Shown in pieces: positions 51,485 through 61,361 of a stretch of DNA of 64,000 nt. The stretch lies in NCBI GenBank assembly GCA_046154185.1, contig JBJXGE010000003.1:1-64000 (forward strand). The letters run 5' to 3'. Under the pieces are notes generated by a model, which searched no databases, was not told the DNA's origin, and saw only the letters and a program-made list of their open reading frames with translations. Each line of letters opens with the position of its first letter. Position 1 is the stretch's first letter. A program made the position numbers and the translations under genes. Source of the stretch: JBJXGE01 sp046154185 (GTDB lineage Bacteria; Planctomycetota; UBA8108; UBA1146; JAJFFE01).

Positions 51485-54400
51485 TTAAGGGGCCGGAGCT
51501 CCCGCTCCGTTGCGCTTCCACTTCCACTCCTCGACCGCGCAGAACACGCACGGCACGATGAACAGGGTGATCAGGCTCACGGCCATCCCACCGACCGACG
51601 GGATCGCCATCGGCTGCATCACATCCGATCCGCGGCCAGTGGCCCAGAAGATGGGCATGAGACCGAAGACCGTGGTCGCGCTGGTCATGAGGCAGGGACG
51701 AATGCGTTTCAGACCCGCGTCGATAGTTGCCGCGCGGATCTCGGCGATGGATGCAAAGCGCCGATCCTTAAACGTTCCTTCCAAGTAGGTGGCGATGACG
51801 ACACCGTCGTCGTCGACGACGCCGAAGAGAACCAGGAAGCCGACCCACACAGCGACCGAGAGGTTCGCGCCCCACAATGCGAGCAAGACGAATCCGCCCG
51901 ACGCCGAGACCAGCACGCCGAAGAAGATCACGGGGGCGATCCACCAGCGCGTGAAGCCCAGATAGAGCATCACGAACATGATGGAGAGCGTGATCGGTAC
52001 GAGAATCCGCATCCGCGCCGTCGCCCGGACCTGGTTCTCGAACTGACCCGACCACTCCCAGTAGTAGCCCGCGGGGAGCTTCAGGCGTCCGTCCTCCACC
52101 GCCTGCTGGAGCAACGCTTCGGCGTCGTTGACGACCGATACCTCGTCACGGTCGCGGGTGTTCATGGTGACGTAGCCGACCAAAAGGCCGCGCTCGCCCT
52201 TGATCTCCTGGGGTCCCAAGACGGTGGTGATGGTGGCGAGCTGGGCGAGGGGCACTTGCGCACTCGTAGAGGTCGGCACGCTGATCCGCTGAATGGCTTC
52301 GGTGTCCTCGCGGAAATCGCGGGCAAGACGGATGCGGATCGGATAGCGCTCCCGACCCTCGACCGACTCCATCAGGTTCATGCCGCCGAGCGCCATCTCG
52401 ATGACATTTTGCACGTCGCGGATGTTGACGCCGTAGCGGCCGATGCGGTCGCGGTCGATGTCGATCTGGATGTAAGGTTTGCCGACGATGCGGTCGGCGA
52501 CGATGTCCGTCGCGCCAGGCACCTCGCGCAGGAGTTGCTCGATCTGGAGGCCGATGCGCTCGATTTCGCGCAGGTCGGAGCCGAAGATCTTGACTCCCAT
52601 CATCGCGCGGAAACCGGTCTGGAGCATGACCAGCCTCGTCTGGATGGGCTGCAAGAAGGTCGGCAGCACTCCGGGGATGGCGGTTTTCTCCTGGAGCTCC
52701 GCGAGGATCTCGCCCTTGGTGATGCGACGTTCCTCGGACCAGACCCAGGAGAGCGGCGTGCGGAGGAAGACGGGCCAGTCGGAGAAGAAGCGCTCGACCC
52801 TCGTTGTGCGCCATTCGTTTTCGGGCTTCAAGATGACGATGCTCTCCATCATTCCGATGGGTGCCGGGTCGAGAGCCGACTCGGCACGGCCGATCTTGCC
52901 CACGACCGACTCGACCTCGGGAACACTGGCGATGGCGAGATCCTGAGTGCTGTTCACCTGAATCGCCTGCGAGAGCGAGCCCTGCGGCAAGAGCGAGGGC
53001 ATGTAGAGGAACGAGCCTTCGTCCAGCGGAGGCATGAACTCGCGGCCGATGCCGGGCAGGATGCGTCCTTCGCGGACGACGGTCGTGCCGGACGCGATCT
53101 CGGTGTCGCGCTCCTTCGGATCGGGTCGACGCCACGCGATGCGGAAGCGTTCATCGCCGTCTTTCTCACGCAAGCGTTCCCAGCGGAGTTGGTCGAACTC
53201 GACGAGTGGACGCTTGACGTCTTCGTCCGGCCGGGCGTGCATGAGGCGCTTCAGTTCGGCCGATGCTGGTGCGTGAGCAAAGAGGTTGATAGTGGCCTCG
53301 ATCGGATACAGGGTCTTGCCCACACCGAGCCAGACGCTCAGGCCGATGAAGAGGATTGTCACGGGAGCAATCAGGAAGGCCTTCTTGTGCCCCAAGATCC
53401 ACGAGAGCGTTGGGACGTAGGCTCTTGCGACCAGACGCGAAACGCGATTCTCTTCGAGTGGCAGGAAGCGTTCGCGAGTCATCCGGACGACACACAGCGC
53501 GACTCCCACACCGACGGCCGCTGAGATCAGCCAGCCCTCGTCATGTCCTTTGGCGAGGCCCCACATGAAGGCTGCATGGGTCGCGAGCATGGCGAGGACG
53601 CCGATGCCGATCGCCATTAAGGCCGTTACTTGCGCGCGCCACTTCACGGGCCGGAACAGCAAGTAGCACAAAAACGGGACCACGGTGATCGCGAGGACCA
53701 CCGAGGAGCCGATGGCGAACGTCTTCGTGAACGCCAGCGGCTGGAACATCTTCCCTTCCTGGTCGGTGAGGAAGAAGACCGGGATGAAAGACACGATCGT
53801 GTTCGAGACGGCGGTGATGATGGCACCCCCGACCTCGGTCGCGCCTTCGTAGACGATTCCGAAGTGGCCCTTCTCTCGCTTCTCCTGCTCGGTGGCCGAG
53901 GCGATGCGGCGGTAGATATTCTCCGACATGATGATGCCCATGTCGGCCACGTCGCCGATCGCGATGGCCAGGCCCGCCAGTGACATGATGTTGCTGTCGA
54001 CGCCGAACTGGTGCATCAAGATGAAGGTGAGGGCCACGGTCAGCGGAAGCGTGGCGAGAACTGTCACCGTCGTGCGCAGATGCAACAGGAAGAACAGGAT
54101 CACGAGGCTCGCAAGCAGCGCCTCCTCGCCCAGGGCTTCCTTCAGCGTGTCGATCGTCTCGTCGACGATGGTCGTACGGTCGTAGAAGGGGACGATTCGG
54201 ACCCGCGACTCGCGACCGTCGGCGAGGGTCTTGCTCGGCAGGCCGAGCTCGAGCTGCGTGATCTTGCTCTTGACCCGCTCCATCACCGCGCGCGGGTTCT
54301 CGCCGTAGCGCATGAGCACCACGCCGCCGACGGCCTCAACGCCGGCCTTGTCCAGAGCACCGCGCCGGAAGTCAGGGCCCAGTTGCACCGTCGCGACGTT

Positions 54401-55171
54401 GCGCAACGTGAGCGGCGTGCCACCCTGCTCGCGGATCACGACGCGCTCGAGGTCTTCGAGCGTCTTGATGAACCCGACGCCGCGGATGAAGAACTCGACA
54501 CCGTTGTTTTCGACGACCTTGGCCCCGACGTCGATGTTGCTCTTGCTCACGGCCTCGTACACGTCCATGAGCGTGACGCGATGTGCGCGAAGCCTGTCGG
54601 GATGGATGTCGATCTGATACTGCTTGACGAAGCCGCCGATGCTAGCCACCTCGCTCACGCCCTCGACGGAATTAAGCTGGTAGCGCACGTACCAGTCCTG
54701 GATCGAGCGCAGCTCGGCGAGGTCGAAGCCCTCACCCTCCACCGTGTACCAGTAGATCTGGCCTAGCGCGGTCGCATCTGGCCCGAGCACCGGCATGACG
54801 CCCATCGGGAGTCGCTGCTGGGCGACGTTCATCCGCTCCAGGACCCGCGAGCGGGCCCAGTAGTAGTCGACGTCGTCCTTGAAGATGACGAAAACCATCG
54901 AGAAGCCGAAGCCCGACATCGAGCGGATGGCCTTCACGCCAGGCGTGCCCGTCAGGCTCGTCGTGAGCGGGAATGTGACCTGGTCGTCGACGTCCTGCGG
55001 ACTGCGTCCAGGCCAGTCGGCGTAGACGATGACCTGCTTTTCACCGATGTCGGGGATTGCATCCACCGGCGAGCGCACGATGGCGAAGTAGCCTCCCCCG
55101 CACAGCCCGGCCACGATGAGCGCCATCAAGAAGGGGTTCTTGAGGCACCAGCGGATGACGGCGTTGACCAT
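51485..55171 (-). CDS. CusA-like heavy-metal RND efflux pump, system C
   Basis: The 1228-residue product has HME-RND motifs but is about 190 residues longer than usual. The fourth-helix motif AIGDVADMGIIMSENIYRRI and the periplasmic TRLVMLQTGFRAMMGVKIFG (with methionines near the metal channel position of CusA) favour a Cu/Ag-type pump over CzcA. Extra sequence occurs in the middle: two additional hydrophobic stretches (LMAIGIGVLAMLATHAAF and LISAAVGVGVALCVV, about residues 510-560) and a charged insert near 640-690 (ELKRLMHARPDEDVKRP to RRPDPKERDTE). ATG at 55171 has GAGGG upstream. It is last in the tolC-fusion-pump operon. Confidence 0.9.
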   Translation of the reverse strand: MVNAVIRWCLKNPFLMALIVAGLCGGGYFAIVRSPVDAIPDIGEKQVIVYADWPGRSPQDVDDQVTFPLTTSLTGTPGVKAIRSMSGFGFSMVFVIFKDDVDYYWARSRVLERMNVAQQRLPMGVMPVLGPDATALGQIYWYTVEGEGFDLAELRSIQDWYVRYQLNSVEGVSEVASIGGFVKQYQIDIHPDRLRAHRVTLMDVYEAVSKSNIDVGAKVVENNGVEFFIRGVGFIKTLEDLERVVIREQGGTPLTLRNVATVQLGPDFRRGALDKAGVEAVGGVVLMRYGENPRAVMERVKSKITQLELGLPSKTLADGRESRVRIVPFYDRTTIVDETIDTLKEALGEEALLASLVILFFLLHLRTTVTVLATLPLTVALTFILMHQFGVDSNIMSLAGLAIAIGDVADMGIIMSENIYRRIASATEQEKREKGHFGIVYEGATEVGGAIITAVSNTIVSFIPVFFLTDQEGKMFQPLAFTKTFAIGSSVVLAITVVPFLCYLLFRPVKWRAQVTALMAIGIGVLAMLATHAAFMWGLAKGHDEGWLISAAVGVGVALCVVRMTRERFLPLEENRVSRLVARAYVPTLSWILGHKKAFLIAPVTILFIGLSVWLGVGKTLYPIEATINLFAHAPASAELKRLMHARPDEDVKRPLVEFDQLRWERLREKDGDERFRIAWRRPDPKERDTEIASGTTVVREGRILPGIGREFMPPLDEGSFLYMPSLLPQGSLSQAIQVNSTQDLAIASVPEVESVVGKIGRAESALDPAPIGMMESIVILKPENEWRTTRVERFFSDWPVFLRTPLSWVWSEERRITKGEILAELQEKTAIPGVLPTFLQPIQTRLVMLQTGFRAMMGVKIFGSDLREIERIGLQIEQLLREVPGATDIVADRIVGKPYIQIDIDRDRIGRYGVNIRDVQNVIEMALGGMNLMESVEGRERYPIRIRLARDFREDTEAIQRISVPTSTSAQVPLAQLATITTVLGPQEIKGERGLLVGYVTMNTRDRDEVSVVNDAEALLQQAVEDGRLKLPAGYYWEWSGQFENQVRATARMRILVPITLSIMFVMLYLGFTRWWIAPVIFFGVLVSASGGFVLLALWGANLSVAVWVGFLVLFGVVDDDGVVIATYLEGTFKDRRFASIAEIRAATIDAGLKRIRPCLMTSATTVFGLMPIFWATGRGSDVMQPMAIPSVGGMAVSLITLFIVPCVFCAVEEWKWKRNGAGAPAP

Positions 55172-55187
55172 TGTGAATCCCTCGCCC

Positions 55188-56792
55188 TCAGTGCTTGTGT
55201 TGACTGGCGCCGCTGGGAGGCGTCGTGGGACTCTTCGATGGCTCCTTGGAAGCGGGCGAGGTCGACCCATCGTGCTGATGGCCAGTCGAGCCGCCCATGA
55301 GCCCGCCGGGGTAGAACAGGCTCGGATGCCCGGTGATCTGGAACTGGCTGTCGATCAGGAATCCGCCACGAGTCACCACGTGCTCGCCGTCATCGAGCCC
55401 GTCGAGCACTGGAAAGAACGCTCCTGTGCGTGGTCCCAGAATGACCTCCCGCGGTTCGAACAACCCGCGAGACTTCTCGACGTAGACGAGTCTCCGCGTT
55501 CCGCTGTCGAGCACCGCGGTCGCCGGTACGGAGAGCAGCCCGGGACCGGCAGGGGTCGGCGGCGCCACGAGCTCGAGCTTCATGTTGCAGACCGGGCAGT
55601 TTCCTGGTGCGGCAGAGGTCTTCGCGTTCTCGCACTTCATCGGGCACGCATATTCCGCAACGGCTGGAGGGGCCGGTTCCAGCCCTGGGATTTGCTCGAG
55701 CCGCATTTCGCAGATCGGGCACTCGCCCACCTTGTCACGCAGCACTTGTGGGTGCATCGGGCAAGAGAACTTGCCTTCGACGCCCGTTGGCGCGGCGCGC
55801 CCATCACTTGCCAGGGCTGAGCGGACCACTGCGCTCACGAACATGCCCGGCTTCAGCGTGTGGTCCTTGTTTTCCACGTGGACCGGCACTCGGATGGTGC
55901 GCGTCTCTTCCGTCACGATTGGCTGCACGAAGGTGACGAGCCCCTCGAATACGCGCCCCGGGAGGGCTTCCGCGACCAGGTCGACGCGCTGCCCATAGCG
56001 GACCCACGCCAGGTCGTATTCGTAGATGTCGAGGTACACCCACACGGTGTCGAGGTTGGCGATGCGATACAGCACGTCGCCGGTCATGAACGCGCTGTTC
56101 TCGAAGATCGACTTCTCGATGACCGTACCCTGGATGGGCGAGTACAGCGTGACTCGGTCGGCGATTTGCTTCTTCTCGACCAACGCGGCGATCTGTTCCT
56201 CGGTGAGGCCCCAGCGCCGCAGCTTGAGTTTGGCCGTCTTCACCAGCGGCTCGTTCTCGGCGTCCGCGCCGCCCTGGAGGGCGATCAAGAGCTCCTGCTG
56301 GGCGACGATCAGATCGGGGCTGTAGACCTCCGCCAGGTGATCGCCGGACTTGATCTCGACGCCAGTGAAGGTCACGAACAAGCGTTCAGCGTAGCCATCG
56401 ACTCGCGCTGTGACTGTCGCGAGCGAGGACTCGTTGTATTCGATTTTGCCGACCGCTCGTAGCTCCCGGGAGAGTTCCCGCCGGGTCACCGGCGTCGTTT
56501 CCACGGATGCCATCGCGAGAGCGTGGTCGGAGAGTTGGAGCATCGGCTCTCCGCTCGACCCCGTCTCCGCAGCACTCGCGGGGATGAGGGGCATCTCGCA
56601 GATAGGGCACTTCCCGGGGCGGTCCAAGCGGACCTGCGGATGCATCGAGCACGTGTAGACCTGTTGCGCTGCGGACGGAGCAGCTGCATCGGTCGAGGCG
56701 GACTCAGGCCGGTGAGTCGAGCGGCCGAGCATGAAACCGCCGGCGGCGGCGGCCACGACGACCAGCGCGATGAAGATGCAATTCCGGTTCAT
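55188..56792 (-). CDS. Membrane fusion protein of system C with three heavy-metal-binding modules
   Basis: The 534-residue product is a CusB-like periplasmic adaptor with an N-terminal membrane segment. It carries three heavy-metal-binding (HMBD/YHS-like) modules of the form C-x-M-H/K...C-P-x-C-x-M: YTCSMHPQV...CPICEM at residues 46-70, FSCPMHPQV...CPICEM at 342-365, and YACPMKCEN...CPVCNM at 381-405. The last two are inserted between the beta-barrel and the membrane-proximal region. The C-terminus ends GHQHDG ... HKH. The ATG overlaps the TolC stop (ATGA). Such modules bind Cu/Ag or similar and may hand metal to the pump. Confidence 0.92.
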   Translation of the reverse strand: MNRNCIFIALVVVAAAAGGFMLGRSTHRPESASTDAAAPSAAQQVYTCSMHPQVRLDRPGKCPICEMPLIPASAAETGSSGEPMLQLSDHALAMASVETTPVTRRELSRELRAVGKIEYNESSLATVTARVDGYAERLFVTFTGVEIKSGDHLAEVYSPDLIVAQQELLIALQGGADAENEPLVKTAKLKLRRWGLTEEQIAALVEKKQIADRVTLYSPIQGTVIEKSIFENSAFMTGDVLYRIANLDTVWVYLDIYEYDLAWVRYGQRVDLVAEALPGRVFEGLVTFVQPIVTEETRTIRVPVHVENKDHTLKPGMFVSAVVRSALASDGRAAPTGVEGKFSCPMHPQVLRDKVGECPICEMRLEQIPGLEPAPPAVAEYACPMKCENAKTSAAPGNCPVCNMKLELVAPPTPAGPGLLSVPATAVLDSGTRRLVYVEKSRGLFEPREVILGPRTGAFFPVLDGLDDGEHVVTRGGFLIDSQFQITGHPSLFYPGGLMGGSTGHQHDGSTSPASKEPSKSPTTPPSGASQHKH

Positions 56793-58207
56793 GGAAGCGT
56801 CTCCTCGGGACGGCTCGCGCCCCCTTCGAGGGTTGGTGCACCGGCGGGCGGAACGCCGGCGATGGCCAGCGACAGGGATGCGAGCGCCAGCTCGCGCTGC
56901 GTGCGAGCCTCGATGCCCGCAAGCTCGAACTCCAGTAGAGTACGCTGGGCGTCGATGACGTCGAGGAAGCCGGCGCGGCCGTGCACGTAGCCCGCGCGCG
57001 CGGCATCGAGCGACTGCTTGGCCTTGGGCACGAGCTTGTCCCGCAGCAGGGCGTCGTTGCGGACGGACTCGCGGTACATGAAGAGCATGGAGGCGAGCTC
57101 GGCCGCGACTTGCACCTGTTCTGCGTTGAGGCGGGCTTGCGCGGCACGCTTGCCAGCCTGCGCGCCCGCGATCTGCGCGGCAATCTTGTCGCGCCAGATG
57201 GGTAGGCTCATTCCGGCCGAAGGTCTGAACATGGTTGGATCCGCCTTGACGTCTACCTCGAGGCCGAGGGAGAAGTCGGGAACGCCTGACTTGCGTGCGA
57301 GCCGCAGCGACGCCTCGGCTCGCTGCACGTCCTCTTTCATTCCCCGAAGGCTCGGGTTCCGGTTGAGGGCAGTGGACCACAAGTCCTCGGGCCGAGGATC
57401 TCCAGTGGAAGGCTCGAATGTCGAGGGGAGCGGCGGATCCGCGTCATCCGGGCCGAGGCCGAGCGCCGCCTTCATCTCCGCGACGAGCGCGCTTCGAGAG
57501 TCCTCCAGGTTCGTGATCTGGGTCTCGACTTGGTCGCGGGCGATCTGCGCGCGGAGGACATCCTGCAGCGTCACCCTCCCCGCGGCGTTCTGCTGTTGCG
57601 CGAGCTGTTCGAGATCCGTGAGGAGCCCGAGCGTCTCGCTCTCAACTCGGATCGTCTCCTCGAGGAAGTGCAGCCTGTAGTAGGCCGTCTTGACGGCCAA
57701 CGCGGTTCGGAGGATTTCACGCTCGAAGCCGTAGTAGGCGACGCGGCTCTCGGCCGCCATCACAGCGCCCGCCGCACGGAGCTTTCCGGGACCGGGCAGA
57801 TCGACCATGAGCCCTGGCATGAGCGACATGACCGTGTCGGTGATGTCGCTCTCGAAGGTGAGCCTCGGGTCGGGCAACGAGCGGGCGGACGTGATGCCTT
57901 CGACTGCCGCCACCCAGTCGTAGTACGCTGCTTCCACGCGTGGGCTGTTCAGCAGCGCAAGCCGCAGGTAGTCGGCCAGGGGCGATGCGGCGTTAAGTTC
58001 CGGGAGCTCGGGCCTCGCATCCTCGGGGCGGTAGCGCTTCGAGACATCGTCCACGTCGGAACGGGCCGCTCGCTCCGAGGGCGTGGAAGTCCCAACGCAA
58101 CCGACGGCCCCGATCCATGCCGCGAAGCCAACGAGTGCATAGGAGAGCGACACTCGACACGAATGGGGGAGGCGTCGAGGGCGGTGATGGCGACGGAGTG
58201 AAAACAC
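56789..58207 (-). CDS. TolC family outer-membrane factor of efflux system C
   Basis: The 472-residue product is a TolC/OEP outer-membrane channel lipoprotein (lipobox GAVGC). It has two helical hairpins and the segments NSPRVEAAYYDWVAAVEGI and SLPIWRDKIAAQIAGAQAGKRAA. I used the GTG at 58207, which has AAGG five bases upstream; a GTG at 58153 gives a shorter signal sequence and is an alternative. The 472-residue size is typical. It overlaps the fusion protein gene by 4 bp. Confidence 0.87.
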   Translation of the reverse strand: MFSLRRHHRPRRLPHSCRVSLSYALVGFAAWIGAVGCVGTSTPSERAARSDVDDVSKRYRPEDARPELPELNAASPLADYLRLALLNSPRVEAAYYDWVAAVEGITSARSLPDPRLTFESDITDTVMSLMPGLMVDLPGPGKLRAAGAVMAAESRVAYYGFEREILRTALAVKTAYYRLHFLEETIRVESETLGLLTDLEQLAQQQNAAGRVTLQDVLRAQIARDQVETQITNLEDSRSALVAEMKAALGLGPDDADPPLPSTFEPSTGDPRPEDLWSTALNRNPSLRGMKEDVQRAEASLRLARKSGVPDFSLGLEVDVKADPTMFRPSAGMSLPIWRDKIAAQIAGAQAGKRAAQARLNAEQVQVAAELASMLFMYRESVRNDALLRDKLVPKAKQSLDAARAGYVHGRAGFLDVIDAQRTLLEFELAGIEARTQRELALASLSLAIAGVPPAGAPTLEGGASRPEETLP

Positions 58208-58703
58208 GTCGACCTTGTCGTGGTTCGATTCCTGATCCTGACACCGCGGCGCTTTTTGCAACTTGCCTGAGCCCAGCCGAGCCGCCCTCAGCTGGCGTGA
58301 TCGCCGAGCGTACACTCAGCCATGTCGCGAGCTACCGTCTAACGCCGAGTGCCAACCGAAAGTGCCCGCGCGCGGGAATCTAAGAATAACCGATTCGCCT
58401 CGCCTTCCGCTGGCGATCCATGGCGTAAGAAAAAATCGGGTACGCCAGCGCCATTCAGCTCGCCGATTTGACAGCAATTGACCGGATAAAAGGAACCGCA
58501 AACTAATCCAGCGGCAATCGGCGAAACAAGCCTGCCGATTGGTCTTCGTTCCCGTTCATTCCTAGTCCGACTGCTAGGCCGCATTCAAGTCCATTGTGAC
58601 GGGTCACTGATGTGACTATGCTTTCGCTCGTCAAGTATTCCGTTGCTTCTTGCCGTTCAGAACGAAATGGGTCGGCATGCTGCAAATCGCTGGAGCAGAT
58701 ACG
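58208..58703. other. Divergent promoter region, no supported gene
   Basis: This 496-bp gap lies between the divergent system C operon and the M14 carboxypeptidase gene, so it should hold both promoters. A 7-bp dyad TGGCGTA-N13-TACGCCA is present near 58420-58446; its role is unclear. Nothing else is recognised. Confidence 0.45.
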
Positions 58704-61142
58704 ATGCGCGTTCGCGTGCGAGGTCGCGGCTTTCGAGCGTGGATCGCCCTCTTCGCCTTTTCGGCGACGCTTGCCGGTGCATGCGTTTTGACGCCCGCCG
58801 CAGCGCAAGCGCCGATTCGCTACGACGGGCACGCGGTGGTGCGGGTCGCGATCGCGAACGAAGCGGAACTCGCACAACTGCTCGCGCTCAATCTCGACAT
58901 TTGGACCGATGCGATTGGCATTGGCCCGCTCGACGTGCGCGTCGCTCCGGACGAATGGCCGAGCCTTTGGACGAGCGGGCTTCCTTTCGAGCCGCGTATC
59001 GTCGATGTGCAAGCGCTCATCGATGCCGCGACGGCGAGCAGCGCCGCCGCCGGCGCGCCGATTGGCGGCGGTCCCTTCGGTGGCGCACCGCTTGGCGGCG
59101 TCTCGTGGTTCGCGGACTACAAGACCTACGACGAGGTGCTCGCGCAGCTCGTCGAACTCGCGGCGGCGCGACCGGATCTCGTGACGCTCATCGATGTCGG
59201 GGTGAGCGTCGAGGGCCGGTTGATTCGCGCGGTGCGCGTGACCGGCACGGCCGGCTCAAACAAACCCGGCTTCTATATCGAAGGTTGTCAGCACGCGCGC
59301 GAGTGGGTCGCGGTGATGGCGCCGGTCTATGCCGCCTGGGCGCTCGTCGAGTTCTACGACCTCGACCCCGAAATCCACGCGTTGATGGACAGCGTCGAGT
59401 TTTTTATCGTGCCGATCGTGAATCCGGACGGCTACGTTTATTCGCACGCAGTCGATCGACTGTGGCGAAAGAACCGGCGGGTTAACGGCGACGGAACAAT
59501 CGGCGTCGACTTGAACCGCAACTGGTCCTACGAGTGGGGTGGCCCAGGGTCGAGCCCCGCGACTTCGAGTCCGGTCTATCACGGCACCGGACCGTTTTCG
59601 GAGCCGGAGTCGAGCGCGGCGCGCGACTTCGTTCTGGCGCGACCGCAAATCGCTGCGTTCCTCGATGTGCACAGCTACTCGCAGTTATTGTTGCAACCGT
59701 TCGGATACACGGTCGCGCTGCCGCCCGATCAAGATTTTTATCACCCGCTTGGCGCGGAGATCACGGCGGCGATCGGCAGCGTCCACGGCGCGACCTACTT
59801 GCATGGGCCGGGCGGCCTCATTCTGTACGTCGCGAGCGGCACGGCGCAGGACTGGGGTTACGGCGTCGCCAGCGCGGTCGCGATGACGATCGAATTGCGC
59901 GACACCGGCCAATTCGGATTTCTGCTGCCGGCCGATCAGATCTTGCCGACGTGCGAGGAAGTGTTCGCGGGCTTGCGCGTGTTGGGGGACACCATCTCTC
60001 GCCCGTTCGCCTTCAATTTTCCACAGGGTCTGCCGGCGCGCGCGGCGCCTGGGGCCACGACGATGTTCCCGGTCGACGTGCACGCGATCGGCGGCGCCAC
60101 GCTTGCGGCTGGGTCGCCGCGCATCCATACGCGCAGCACCGGCGGCGGCGCGTTCGTCGAATCGCCGCTCGAGTTCACGGGCGGTACGTTGTACACGGCG
60201 ACGCTGCCGGCCGCGCCGTGTGGAAGTTCGATCGAGTTTTACTTCACGGCGGCGAGCGCGACGGGCGGCAGCGCAAGCGGTCCGATCGATGCGCCCGGCG
60301 AGGTGTATGCGACGCCGGTCGAGCTCGAGCTTGTTGCCTTCAGCGATGACGGCGAGTCCGAGCTTGGCTACGTCGTGTCGGGCGACGCGATCGCGGGAGT
60401 GTGGAATCGCGGCGTGCCGGCTGGCGGCGGCGATCGCGGCGATCCGCCGTTCGACGCCGATGGCAGTGGGCAGTGTTATCTCACCGACTTAGCGGATGGC
60501 GACACCGACGTGGACGGCGGCAGCACGATTCTCACGTCGCCGCTTTTCGACGCGACGGGCGGCAACGCGACGCTCAGCTATTACCGGTGGTACTCGAATG
60601 TCGCCGGCGGCACGCCGGAGCAAGACGTGTTCGTCGTGGAAATCTCGAATGACGGCGGGGGAAGTTGGGTCGTGCTCGAGGTCGTCGGACCCGCCGGGGC
60701 CGAGGTCCAAGGCGGTTGGATTGCGCGCAGCTTCGCAATCGCAGACACGCTAGCGCCCACCGCGGCGATGCGCGTGCGATTCACCGCGTCAGACGTGGCG
60801 CCCGGTTCGGTCGTGGAGGCTGGGGTCGACGGAATCGTAGTTGGTGTTTACGGCTGCCTCGCTGTGCCTCCGAGTTTCATACGCGGAGACGCGAACGCCG
60901 ACTCGCATTTCAACATCGCCGACGCCGTGTTCACGCTCGTGTATGTGTTCGGGGGCAACGCGAGTTCGTGCCAGCTCGCGCTCGATGCAAACGATGACGA
61001 AGCCGTAAACATCGCCGATCCAATCTTCTTGCTCACCCAACTCTTCGCGGGCGGCGCACCGCCGCCCGGCCCGTACCCGGGCTGCGGCATTGACCCGACG
61101 CCCGGATCGCTCACCTGTGATGCGTACGCGCCGTGCCCGTGA
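58704..61142 (+). CDS. Secreted M14 zinc carboxypeptidase with C-terminal dockerin-like module
   Basis: The 812-residue product has a signal peptide (about residues 1-35) and an M14 peptidase domain. Zinc ligands H197 and E200 (GCQHAREW) and H323 (LDVHSYSQ) and the catalytic E397 in AMTIELRDTGQFGF are all in place, and NPDGYVYSH and VDLNRNWSYEWGG match the substrate-binding region. An N-terminal propeptide (about 36-140) precedes it. After about residue 430 come beta-sandwich domains, and the last 90 residues carry GDANADSHFNIAD and DANDDEAVNIAD loops plus the tail PGCGIDPTPGSLTC. I chose the ATG at 58704 because GGAG lies 8 bases upstream. Confidence 0.9.
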   Translation: MRVRVRGRGFRAWIALFAFSATLAGACVLTPAAAQAPIRYDGHAVVRVAIANEAELAQLLALNLDIWTDAIGIGPLDVRVAPDEWPSLWTSGLPFEPRIVDVQALIDAATASSAAAGAPIGGGPFGGAPLGGVSWFADYKTYDEVLAQLVELAAARPDLVTLIDVGVSVEGRLIRAVRVTGTAGSNKPGFYIEGCQHAREWVAVMAPVYAAWALVEFYDLDPEIHALMDSVEFFIVPIVNPDGYVYSHAVDRLWRKNRRVNGDGTIGVDLNRNWSYEWGGPGSSPATSSPVYHGTGPFSEPESSAARDFVLARPQIAAFLDVHSYSQLLLQPFGYTVALPPDQDFYHPLGAEITAAIGSVHGATYLHGPGGLILYVASGTAQDWGYGVASAVAMTIELRDTGQFGFLLPADQILPTCEEVFAGLRVLGDTISRPFAFNFPQGLPARAAPGATTMFPVDVHAIGGATLAAGSPRIHTRSTGGGAFVESPLEFTGGTLYTATLPAAPCGSSIEFYFTAASATGGSASGPIDAPGEVYATPVELELVAFSDDGESELGYVVSGDAIAGVWNRGVPAGGGDRGDPPFDADGSGQCYLTDLADGDTDVDGGSTILTSPLFDATGGNATLSYYRWYSNVAGGTPEQDVFVVEISNDGGGSWVVLEVVGPAGAEVQGGWIARSFAIADTLAPTAAMRVRFTASDVAPGSVVEAGVDGIVVGVYGCLAVPPSFIRGDANADSHFNIADAVFTLVYVFGGNASSCQLALDANDDEAVNIADPIFLLTQLFAGGAPPPGPYPGCGIDPTPGSLTCDAYAPCP

Positions 61143-61361
61143 CCCGAGTCGCGAAGCCAACTCCGCGAGATCGGCCGACGGAGCATCTTCCGGCGACACA
61201 ACGCCCTGCTGTCCTCAGGACATTCCGCGCTTTTTGCGCGAGTTCTCGCCACTTGTGGGCCGCGAACGACGCTCGTCGCCGGATCGGCAGTTCGGGCGGT
61301 GCAACTCAGGTTTGTGAGGCGAGGGCTGAGCGACGATGGTGAGCACGCTCGGCCGCGCCGG

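Noticed and set aside
51386..53524. A 712-codon frame antisense to the CusA-like pump
   Set aside because: Long antisense frames are expected in GC-rich genes. It lacks a ribosome binding site and any domain, and the pump on the other strand is certain.
51485..58207. System C as recently transferred DNA
   Set aside because: By eye its codon use seems slightly different from neighbours, but I could not measure it and no mobile element flanks it.
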